Below, piece by piece: positions 20,160 to 29,789 of a DNA stretch of 64,000 bases (positions within the stretch are counted from its first letter, which is position 1; each line of letters opens with the position of its first letter). A model generated the notes under the pieces. The model had not been told where the DNA came from. It was given only the letters and a program-made list of their open reading frames with translations, and searched no databases. The position numbers were made by a program, and so were the translations under genes. This DNA comes from Closterium sp. Naga37s-1 (Eukaryota; Streptophyta; Zygnematophyceae; Desmidiales; Closteriaceae): assembly GCA_947471745.1 (NCBI GenBank), contig CANJKZ010001112.1, forward strand, positions 658,001 to 722,000. The letters are read 5' to 3'.

Positions 20160-23100
20160 ATGGCTACTCGTCCACTCACATTCCGACCGTTACAATCACT
20201 TCTTCCACGTGGGCCAGAACCCCCTCTACTTTCACCCTCGATAAAGGATAATCCCAATATTTTCAAGACCGTCACCTCGTTAGGAGCCGCAGCAGCAAGG
20301 TTTAGAGTAAAGGCTCTCATTGACCTGTCGGTAAGTAGTATTACTGGCAGCACGAGAAGCAGTATCTTTTCGCGAGGTGCTGTTACCAGCAGCTGCATTG
20401 CAAGCACCACGTGGCGTCATCCCATTCGTCCTGGTCCGCTCCGCGACAGCCAGACTGCCGCCCTTCACAGCGCACATTCTTCGACGGTGGAACCCTCTAA
20501 GGAAGCTTCTTCTACGGAACTCTCATCTCCAGACAATGCCAATACCCTCTCCCCTTCCTCTGTCCAAATCCTGTCCACTCCAACGCGTGTAGTACCTGAA
20601 CGCCTATCTAGCAATGTCCAAACCGCAGAAGAATCTCAGCCGTTGGATCTAGATGATCCAAGGGTCCTGGCGTGCTGTGAACCGCTAAGTGCCAGTGGGA
20701 ACTCGCAGGAGCAGCAGCGGCCGCTGCGGGTGGCCGTGCTGCTAAGTGGCGGTGTGGATAGCAGTGTGGCGCTTAGGCTGCTGCATGCGGCAGGGCACAA
20801 GTGCGAGGCGTTTTACTTGAAGATCTGGTTCCAGGAGGACTTTGAGAACTTCTGGTCGCAGTGCCCCTGGGAGGACGATCTTGCCGTGGCTCAGGCTGTG
20901 TGTGATGAGGTACGTGTCACTCTGCTTATAACGAGGATGACTTGGCCCTGGCACAGCCTCACTTGTGGTTCCAGGAGGAATTTGAGAACTTCTGGTCGCA
21001 GTGCCCCTGGGAGGACGATCTTGCCGTGGCTCAGGCTGTGTGTGATGAGGTACGTGTCACTCTGCTTATAACGAGGATGACTTGGCCCTGGCACAGCCTC
21101 ACTTGTGGTTCCAGGAGGAATTTGAGAACTTCTGGTCGCAGTGCCCCTGGGAGGACGATCTTGCCGTGGCTCAGGCTGTGTGCGACGAGGTCAGTACCAG
21201 TCTGCTTATAACGAGGATGTGTGTGATGTGGTGAGTACGCCCATACAACACCCACCCACATGTGGTTCCAAGAGGACTTTGAGAACTTCTGCCACAGTGC
21301 CCGTGGGAGGACGATTTGGCAGTGGCGCAGGCTGTGTGTGATGCGGTGAGTACCACTCTGCTTATAACGAGGATGACCTGGCCACACACCCATAAACACC
21401 CACGCCTAGCCACACGGAAACACACTTGTGGTTCCAGGAGGACTTTGAGAACCCCACCCAGCGGCCGCACCCCACTCATCTCCCTGTCATATCATGCTCC
21501 GTGTGTCGATTCTCTCCCCTCCAGATTAACGTCCCGCTGCACATAGTGCATCTGACCGACGCCTACTGGCAGCGCGTGGCGGCGCAGTGTGTGGTGCGTG
21601 GGGGAGATCCGCAGCGGCCGCACTTTCACCCATCTACCTGTCATGCCATGCTGCCTGTGTCTACTCCCCCGTCTGCAGATCAACATCCCGCTGCACATAG
21701 TGCATCTCACAGACGCCTACTGGCAGCGCGTGGTGGCGCACTGTGCCACCTTGTGGGGCTTCATCTATCTTTCTCTACCTGTCTGCACCGCACTGCACAC
21801 CTCCCTACAGATTAGCGTCCCGCTGCACATAGTGCATCTGACCGACGCCTACTGGCAGCGCGTGGTGGCGCACTGTGTGGGGACATGCTCACTTTGTCGC
21901 TCTAGCTGTCATTTGTGCTCCCTGTGTCAACGCCCCTCCCCTACAGATCAACATCCCGCTGCACATAGTGCATCTCACTGACGCCTACTGGCAGTGCGTG
22001 GTGGTGGGTGCCCCACTGCGACACCAAGTGGACGCTTCATCCATCTCCCTCCATCTGCACCGCACTGCACCCCTCTCTGCAGATAAACATCCCGCTGCAC
22101 ATAGTGCATCTGACTGACGCCTAATGGCAGCGCGTGGTGGCTCACTGTGCCATTGAGTGGGGGCTTCATTCATCTCTCTCCCTCCATCTGCACCGCACTG
22201 CACCCCCTCCCTGCAGATAAACATCCCGCTGCGCATAGTGCATCTCACAGACGCCTACTGGCAGCGCGTGGTGGCGCACTGTGTGGGAGAAATCCGCAGC
22301 GGCCGCACTCCCAACCCCGACATGCTCTGCAACTCGCACATCAAGTTTGGTGCGTCCTCCATTTTAAAACCAGTAAAATGTTCTGTGTTTGGATGTCTTT
22401 TCAGTCTAGTCAAAACCCAACCCCGACATGCTCTGCAACTAGTGCGTCAAGTTTGGTATACTCTAAATCCATCCTGAACACATTCAAAAGCCACTTTGAA
22501 ATCATCTGGAAACAACTAAAAAATGATCAAGAATCCACCCTAAAGCCGTCCTAGAAATGTCATGAACCATCCTAAAATAATAAAAAAATAATTACAAATC
22601 ATCCAGTATTCGGTCTAAAACCTTCAAGAAACCATCTTACAACCATCTTAACCCCCCCCAACTCCGAATTTCTGTCTTGGCTGTGCTCTCTCAAAATTCC
22701 AGAGTTGTAATATGTTCTGATTTGCGTATCCACAGTTGGGTACCTGATGATGGTGGATGGATGGGTGGGTGACTCCTAAAGCATTAGGGCGTGTTCCTAC
22801 TTGCCTGATAGAATGCGCGAAGGGTGAGTTTACACGAATATTAGTGTGGTGCAAAGTGAGTCTGATAAGAGGTTGCCTGAAAAAGGGCCATAGAAACACG
22901 CCCTTAGTTTGGTGTGAGATGCTTGTGCGTGGTGCACAAGGCACGTGCTTGCTTCCCAGTTGCAAGCCTCACCGTTGTGTTGTGTTCTGTATGCCCTTTT
23001 GTGTCTGCGCTATATCGGGACATCAGCGATGGCTAGACAACTTCACCAGTCTCCCCTCTGGGAGGTGCTAGACCTCTGTCTCTGCCTTGCTCCTCCAGGT

Positions 23101-26100
23101 GCCTTTTACGATCACCTTGACTCACTCAACGCCTTCGTCCACGTGGCATCAGGCCATTACGCTCCTTGTTAATATAGTAACCGCGACGCCCCTGCTCTCT
23201 CTTTCCCCTGACTTCCACACCCCTCCAGGCGCCTTCTACAATCACCTTGACTTCACTCATTTCGACCACGAGACATCGGGGCATTACGCCCCTTACTAGT
23301 GGCCATTGCAACCCTATACATTCTTCCGTTCACCTTTGCTCTCCTCCAGGTGCCTTTTACGATCACCTCGACTTCACTCATTTCGACCGCGTTGCATCGG
23401 GGCATTACGCCCGAGTTATCCGCTCACCACCACCTGGCCGATCTCACCCCGGCGAGAGTGCTGCTGTGCGCCTGGTCCTGTCTGCAGATGAGGTGAGATA
23501 TCATCTGAGGCGCCTCAAAACACTTCACTCATTTGACTGCGTGGCATCGGGGCACTATGCCCGCGTTGTCCCCTCGCTAACTGACCCGTCTCAACCGGGC
23601 CAGTCTGCTGCTGCTGTGCGCCTGGTCCTGTCAGCAGACGAGGTGTGTCTGAGGGATCTCAAAGCAATTCATTTAGTCCTGTCTGATGAATATGCTGGCC
23701 GGTACCCCGGTTGACCCCTAGCATATTCATTCAATCTAGCAGATTCCTTGAACTAGCACCGTGCAATACAAAAGGTTCTCACTGTCTCCGTTGGTGTGAA
23801 GGTGCGGCGACCGCCGTGACTTCACTTATTTCTCTTTCCTTGATCCCTCCCTGCATAGTCTCTGCCACACTGTCTCTGCTCCTTTCTCCTTCCTCCTCCT
23901 CCTTCCTCTTCTTCTTTCCACTTCATTTTACTCTTTCTACTCCCTTACATGCTCGCGGTTTTAACGCCAGGTGAAGGATCAGACCTACTTCCTCTCGCAC
24001 CTATCACAGCAGCAGCTGTCTCGAGTCATGTTTCCCCTTGGAGCCCTCACCAAGGTACGCTCCTCACCAAGGTACGCTCCTCACCAAGGTACGCTCCTCA
24101 CCAAGGTACGCTCCTCACCAAGGTACGCTCCTCACCAAGGTACGCTCCTCACCAAGGTACGCTCCTCACCAAGGTACGCTCCTCACCAAGGTACGCTCCG
24201 CTCAACCTGCCACTTGCCACGTGTCACCCTGTCAACCCGCCCCATGCCACGTGTCACCTTGTTAATTTGCTCCATGCCACGTGTCACCCTTTCAACCCGC
24301 CCCATGCCACGTGTCACCCTTTCAACCCGCCCCATGCCACGCGTCACCCACGCCTTCCCATGTGCAGTCCCAGGTGCGACAGCTGGCAGCGGCATTCAAC
24401 CTGCCCAACCAGAGCCGGAAGGACTCGCAGGGGATCTGCTTCCTGGGGAAGGTACGGCCTGGGGAAGGTACGGTCTGGGGAAGGTACGGCCTGGGGAAGG
24501 TACGGCCTGGGGAAGGTACGGCCTGGGGAAGGTACGGCCTGGGGAAGGTACGGCCTGGGGAAGGTACGGCCTGGGGAAGGTACGGCCTGGGGAAGGTACG
24601 GCCTGGGGAAGGTACGGCCTGGGGAAGGTACGGCCTGGGGAAGGTACGGCCTGGGGAAGGTACGGCCTGGGGAAGGTACGGCCTGGGGAAGGTACGGCCT
24701 GGGGAAGGTACGGCCTGGGGAAGGTACGGCCTGGGGAAGGTACGGCCTGGGGAAGGTACGGCCTGGGGAAGGTACGGCCTGGGGAAGGTACGGCCTGGGG
24801 AAGGTACGGCCTGGGGAAGGTACGGCCTGGGGAAGGTACGGCCTGGGGAAGGTACGGCCTGGGGAAGGTACGGCCTGGGGAAGGTACGGCCTGGGGAAGG
24901 TACGGCCTGGGGAAGGTACGGCCTGGGGAAGGTACGGCCTGGGGAAGGTACGGCCTGGGGAAGGTACGGCCTGGGGAAGGTAGAGCCCTTGCGATAGCTT
25001 GCAACCCTGTCCAGTCAAACAGAGCCGAAAGGACTCTCAGGGAATCTGCTTCCTGGGGAAGGATTCATTTAGCCCACTCTCCCCACTCGTTCCTACTCTT
25101 GTATCAAATTGCCCAAGCGCCTGTCTACCCTTGTACCTATCCTGTTTTTGTGTCACCATTCATGTGTACCTACCCTTGTACCTACTCTGTTTCCATTCAT
25201 GTGTCTGTGTCACCAGGTGAAGTTCCCTGAGTTTGTGGCGCGGCATGTGGGCGAGCAGGAGGGGTTGCTGGTGGAGGCGGAGAGCGGAGAGGCCCTGGGC
25301 GCGCACAGAGGCTTCTGGTTCTTCACCATCGGGCAGCGGCAAGGCATCAAGCTGTCTGGGGGACCGTGGTGAGTGAGGGAATGGCGAGACGGATGTTGAG
25401 AGAGACGCCTGGCTGCGCACACGCAGAGAGCGGGGAGGCCCTGGGGGTGCACAGAGGCTTCTGGTTCTTCACGATCGGGCAGCGGCAAGGCATCAAGCTG
25501 TCTGGAGAGCCGTGGTGAGTAAGGGAGGGAGTGTGTGGTTCACTCACCCCTCTGACTGTCGTTCATTCATCTCACACGCGCACACAGCACAGGGAGGCCC
25601 TGGGCGTGCACACAGAGGGGGGAGGCCCTGGGGTCACACAGAGGCTTCTGGTTCTTCACCATCGGACAGCGGCAGGGCATCAAGCTGTCTGGGGGACCAT
25701 GGTGAGTGAGTGCTGCTGCTGCTGTGTGCATGCCATTCTTTAGTTCATTCACCACCACCAGCCCCCACCCCCCACACACACACACATAGTGGGGAGGCCC
25801 TGGGGGTGCACAGGGGCTTCTGGTTCTTCACCATCGGGCAGCGGCAGGGCATCCAGCTGTCTGGGGGGCTGTGGTGAGCGAGGGAGGGTGTGTGTATCGT
25901 TTATTCACCCCTCTCACACGCGCACACAGCACAGGGAGGCCCTGGGGGTGCACAGGGGTTTCTGGTTCTTGACCATTGGGCAGTGACAAGGCATCAAGCT
26001 GTCTGGGGGACCGTGGTGAGCACGGGCTGCTGTGTGTGCCGTTGATGGTGTTTGCTCTAATCTACGCTCACAGTACAGGGAAACCCTGGGCACGTGCAGT

Positions 26101-28776
26101 GGCTTGTTTTGAGGCGCCTCTAAACCCAGGGCACGTGCAGGGACTTGTTTTGAGGCGCCTCTAAACCCAGGGCACGTGCAGGGGCTTGTTTTGAGGCGCC
26201 TCTAAACCCAGGGCACGTGCAGGGGCTTGTTTTGAGGCGCCTCTAAACCCTGGGCACGTGCAGCGGCTTGTTGCCTGGGGCCACCAACACGGTCTTTCTC
26301 TCGCACAACTACCTGTCACCAGCCATTTCTCGCTGACAGGTATTCACACTTGTTCTAATCTCACATAACCCGCATCTCTCTTCTTTCCCCTCTTTGTCCC
26401 ACCTGCCCCCCTCACCAGGTACGTTGTTGCCAAAGACACGGCCACTAACACAGTCTTTGTATCCTGCGACTACCACTCACGCAGTTCTGTTATCCGTTGC
26501 CCCATTCGCCCTCTCCCCTCCCTTCCCCCCCTCACCAGGTACGTTGTTGCCAAAGACACGGCCACTAACACAGTCTTTGTATCCTGCGACTACCACTCAC
26601 GCAGTTCTGTTATCCGTTGCCCCATTCGCCCTCTCCCCTCCCTTCCCCCCCTCACCAGGTACGTTGTTGCCAAAGACACGGCCACTAACACAGTCTTCGT
26701 ATCCCGCGACTACCACTCGCCAGCCAAGTCCCGGCGGCAGTTCTGGGTGGGCGGGTTCAGCTGGACTCAGGGAGGGGAATGCAGCCCTCCTTTGAGTGAA
26801 CGGTCAAATCTGACGTGCAAGGTGAGGCTCTCGAAAGCCCCAGCAGAGCAGGGAACAAGCAGGCGACACCCACTCACCTGCTAAATCTCGCCGGCAGGTT
26901 TGGGTGGGCGGGTTCAGCTGGACGCAGGGAGGGGTGTGCGCCCCTCCTTTGAGCGAACGGCCCAACCTCACTTGCAAGGTGAGAGCAGGGAGCAAGGCAG
27001 CACCCACCCACCACACTCGCCCACCAAGTCTCGCCTGCAGTTGTGGGTGGGCGGGTTCAGCTGGACTCACGGTGGCGAGTGCAGCCCTCCTCTGAGTGAA
27101 CGGCCAAATCTGACGTGCAAGGTGAGAGCAAGCAAGCAAGCAGTGTGAGAGCAGGGAGCAAGGCAGCGCCCACCCACCACACTCGCCCACCAAGTCTCGC
27201 GGGCAGTTCTGGGTGGGCGGGTTCAGCTGGACTCAGGGAGGGGAGTGCAGCCCGCTTTTGCCCCAGCGACGCAACCTCACATTCAAGGTGAGACCCTCGG
27301 GAGCTCCACCAACCAAGCGCCCTCTGCAGTTGTGGGTGGGGGGGTTCAGCTGGACTCAGGGTGGCGAGTGCACCCCTCCTTTGAGTGAACGGCCCAACCT
27401 CACATGCAAGGTGAGAGCAAGCAAGCAGTGTGAGAGCAGGGAGCAAGGCAGCACCCACCCACCACACTCGCCCACCAAGTCTCGCCGGCAGTTCTGGGTG
27501 GGCGGGTTCAGCTGGACTCAGGGAGGGGAGTGCAGCCCTGCTTTGAATGGTCGACCCAATTTCATTTGTAAGTGCAGTGGTGGGCAGGCAATTCCTCCCT
27601 CCACATGTATGAGAAGCAAGGTAAGAGCAAGTGCCCGCTTGCGCGCATGAAAGGGTGTGCGTGCACACACGCAACCATGTCCTTTCATGAACATGAAATA
27701 CCACGTTTTTATTCTTCCTCCATTCCCCCTTTCCCACCACCGACCCAACCTCCCCCCCCCCCCAATCCCCGCCTTCCCACTCCCCTCCTCCGGTCTCTTC
27801 CTCCAGGTCCACCATGGCCCCCAGTTCTACCCCTGTTCTTCAATGCGCGTCTGCTCCTGTCCCCATTTGTGCCCGTTCCCCCCCCCTTCTTTCCCCACTA
27901 TACCCCCCCTCTCTCCAGGTCCGCCACGGCCCCCAGTTCTACCCCTGCTCTGTACAGTTTGCTGAACTGCCAGCGTCCATGCGTCCAGATGGAATGAACC
28001 TTCCGCCAGCAGAAACAGGATCAGCAGTAGAGGAAGCAGCAGCAGTGGAGGCAGGAGCAGAAGAAGAGGCAGAAGCAGCAACATTGGCAGAAGCAGAAGC
28101 AGAAGCAGCAGAAGCAGCAAGAGAAGGAGAGGCAGCAGCAGTGGCAGCGCTGGTGACCCTCTCCCAGGACGATCAGGGCCTGGCTGCCGGCCAGTTTGCC
28201 AGGCAGGTAGCAGCAGGAAGGGCAGCAGCAGGAGAAACCGCAGCGCTGGTGACCCTCTCCCAGGACGATCAGGGCCTGGCTGCGGGCCAGTTTGCCGCCT
28301 TCTATGATGGCGTCACGTGCCTCGGGTCGGGCGTCATCATTGGCGTGCCGCCCGGGGACGACAGTGCGGGCGGCATGAGTGGCGACAGCAGCAGCAGCAC
28401 AGTGCAGGACCAGCAGAGACCTGAGCAGGGGCTAGGTTCTGAAGCAGAGGAGGGGCAGGAGAAGAGGAAGGGACCTGTGTCAGCTGCAGCGTGGGAGACG
28501 GCAAGGCGAGGGCTGGCAGGGGTGAGGATTGGTAAGCTGAAACCACCCAAGACTGTGGAGAAAGGGAGTGGGAAGGTGGGGGGTGAGGGAGTGAGAGAGG
28601 AGGGGATGGGGAAAGGAAGGGGGGAGGGGAATGAGGTGGGGAGTGGTGAGAAGAGGAAGAGGAGGGAGAGAGCAAGTCGAGGGAGGCCTGAGGCGCAGCT
28701 AGGCCAACAAGACCTTGAAGTGCAGGCAAGTGCTGGTGATTGCCAACCAGCAGAAATGGTCACAAAACGACATTAG
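20160..28776 (+). CDS. MNMA: tRNA-specific 2-thiouridylase MnmA (TRMU), organellar type
   Basis: Transfers sulfur to U34 of Lys/Glu/Gln tRNAs, using ATP to adenylate the base. Exons: 20160-20909, 22217-22349, 23350-23492, 23971-24054, 24374-24451, 25217-25368, 26659-26821, 27919-28776. All are GT-AG with matching phases, 786 aa. Residues 1-190 are a Ser/Arg-rich, poorly acidic leader resembling a transit peptide. The ATP PP-loop SGGVDSS is at about 196-202, [10 protein letters not shown] near 222, [11 protein letters not shown] with catalytic Cys about 288, ASGHYA near 310, and the second catalytic Cys about 392 in [11 protein letters not shown]. The central [12 protein letters not shown] and C-terminal [19 protein letters not shown] follow. 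Exon 8 holds an Ala/Glu-rich insertion with a duplicated [12 protein letters not shown] block and a long Lys/Glu tail beyond the bacterial length. Every intron contains partial copies of neighbouring exon edges. Confidence 0.94.
20910..21480 (+). repeat. Donor-side echoes of MnmA exon 1
   Basis: Copies of the exon 1 end ([23 protein letters not shown] plus its GTACGT-type donor) start near 20965, 21106 and 21260, with a shorter one near 21426. The first two are about 140 bp apart and almost identical. Confidence 0.9.
21525..22216 (+). repeat. Acceptor-side echoes of MnmA exon 2
   Basis: Five copies of the exon 2 start ([17 protein letters not shown] coding, each preceded by an AG acceptor) begin near 21525, 21679, 21811, 21947 and 22081. 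The copy at 22217 is the only one continuing through the catalytic CNSHIKFG block, so it is taken as the real exon. A small donor-side remnant (AACCCCGACATGCTCTGCAA) lies near 22420. The rest of intron 2 (22470-23095) shows nothing. Confidence 0.9.
23096..23349 (+). repeat. Acceptor-side echoes of MnmA exon 3
   Basis: Two copies of the exon 3 start (AFYDHLD ... SGHYA), each after a CAG acceptor, begin near 23099 and 23229. Confidence 0.88.
23497..23690 (+). repeat. Donor-side echo of MnmA exon 3
   Basis: One long copy (about 23515-23642) repeats the [12 protein letters not shown] to VRLVLSADE block and its GT donor; a remnant follows. GAGGCGCCTC at 23507-23516 belongs to the dispersed palindrome family. 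About 23700-23970 shows nothing else. Confidence 0.85.
24055..24198 (+). repeat. 17-bp splice-donor array after MnmA exon 4
   Basis: The last bases of exon 4 and its donor (TCCTCACCAAGGTACGC) recur every 17 bp. That gives nine consecutive AAG|GTACGC donors, the first at 24055. The array stays open in the exon frame, so every third donor is in phase. Downstream, 24200-24355 holds four degenerate ~37-bp units containing GCCACGTGTCACC. Confidence 0.95.
24452..24985 (+). repeat. 16-bp splice-donor array after MnmA exon 5
   Basis: Unit GTACGGCCTGGGGAAG is the exon 5 end plus donor, repeated every 16 bp from 24452 to 24964 (33 GTACGG donors) with a 34th, GTAGAG, at 24980. It reads open in the exon frame, adding [16 protein letters not shown] for each three units. 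A diverged copy of the larger exon end lies at about 25019-25062. Confidence 0.95.
25410..26090 (+). repeat. Donor-side echoes of MnmA exon 6
   Basis: Four copies of the second half of exon 6 ([17 protein letters not shown] plus TG|GTGAG donor) lie near 25430-25515, 25615-25705, 25790-25875 and 25935-26020. The last has a TGA inside the motif. Confidence 0.88.
26090..26275 (+). repeat. 41-bp units with TTTTGAGGCGCCTC core, four copies
   Basis: The palindrome GAGGCGCCTC is at 26111, 26152, 26193 and 26234, embedded in a near-identical 41-bp unit containing GGGCACGTGCAG. Confidence 0.9.
26413..26658 (+). repeat. Acceptor-side echoes of MnmA exon 7 (two 120-bp units)
   Basis: Two identical 120-bp units carry the CAG acceptor and [15 protein letters not shown] coding, then diverge into intron sequence. 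The third occurrence at 26659 continues into the real exon. Confidence 0.92.
26890..27600 (+). repeat. Donor-side echoes of MnmA exon 7
   Basis: Five copies of the [18 protein letters not shown]...LTCK block with its AAG|GTGAG donor, near 26898-26980, 27038-27122, 27205-27288, 27328-27412 and 27488-27572. An acceptor-side echo of exon 8 (GTCCACCATGGCCCCCAG) follows near 27807. Confidence 0.9.
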
Positions 28777-29789
28777 CTGAATAGAAGAAAATGATGCTGG
28801 TAATTTTGTGTTTCGTGTTTGTTTATGCGATTTTGTAGTCCGATGTTTGGATCATGACGTGAAATAAGGTTTTTTCCAGGCCAACCTAAGAGATTGGTGA
28901 TGAGTTCATCCAATAAGCACTATATTATTTGCGTGTATGAACTGCTAATATCAATGACCTCATATCGCGTATTTCCGGACTTCCCAGAGGTCGCCTTCCT
29001 TTGGCGTGTCAGAACCGCGTCGCGTCTCTCAAGCAGATGTCAGATCGACATATCTTTCACTTCTTGCCTGCTTGTTGTTCCAATCAAGTCAATCAGATGT
29101 ACGCAGGTATTTATGTCCTAGTTTCCGTCCCAAAGTGAGGTACTGCTGAGGAGTAAGCACACACTTTCAAGCCGTTCTGCTTGGTAAAAGGGAAAGCTTA
29201 AGTAAGGTGAATGGAGTGACCCAATATTTCAGGCCGTTCTCCTCTTTCCGCGTTTCCATGTCGTTTGAGCCGTGTATCAACCGCGAGCCTCTTTGAGATG
29301 AACCGTCGAAATTTAGAAAAGCGCGAATTGATATAGTCGTATAATCTTAGCTCATACCTGCAGTTGGTTCTACTCCTAGTAATAGCTGAAGAGACGACGG
29401 ATAGTCTTGCGTGAGAAACTTGCGATCGTGCGTCTGTACGCATTTAGATCCCCTCCTTGTTTCCACATCCTGCACGCTGTGAAGTCTTTTCATGCTGCAC
29501 ACCCTTGGGTTTTAGGTGTATATATTCAGTTCTTGAGGCGTCCCGAAGACTCGTTACATTGTCCTACTAGCAGGTGTACATATTGACTTTTACCCTACAC
29601 AACCTTGGCCTTCTGAATCTGTACTGTCCAGGGTTAAGACTCTAGGGGCCTTCAGCCGTCGTGTAACTTGACAGTGAAGTTATATGTTTAACGAGAGCGA
29701 TCTTGTAGCGAGTCCATGATCGAGCCGCGTTGAAACGGTTAAGGGAAGGTTTGAACCAGCGGAGTGCGTTGTCACACCAATAAGCAGCC
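28777..29789. other. Intergenic, no gene recognised
   Basis: This is the space between two same-strand genes, AT-richer than the exons. It must contain the MnmA 3' end and the promoter of the next gene, but no signal is convincing. Confidence 0.5.
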
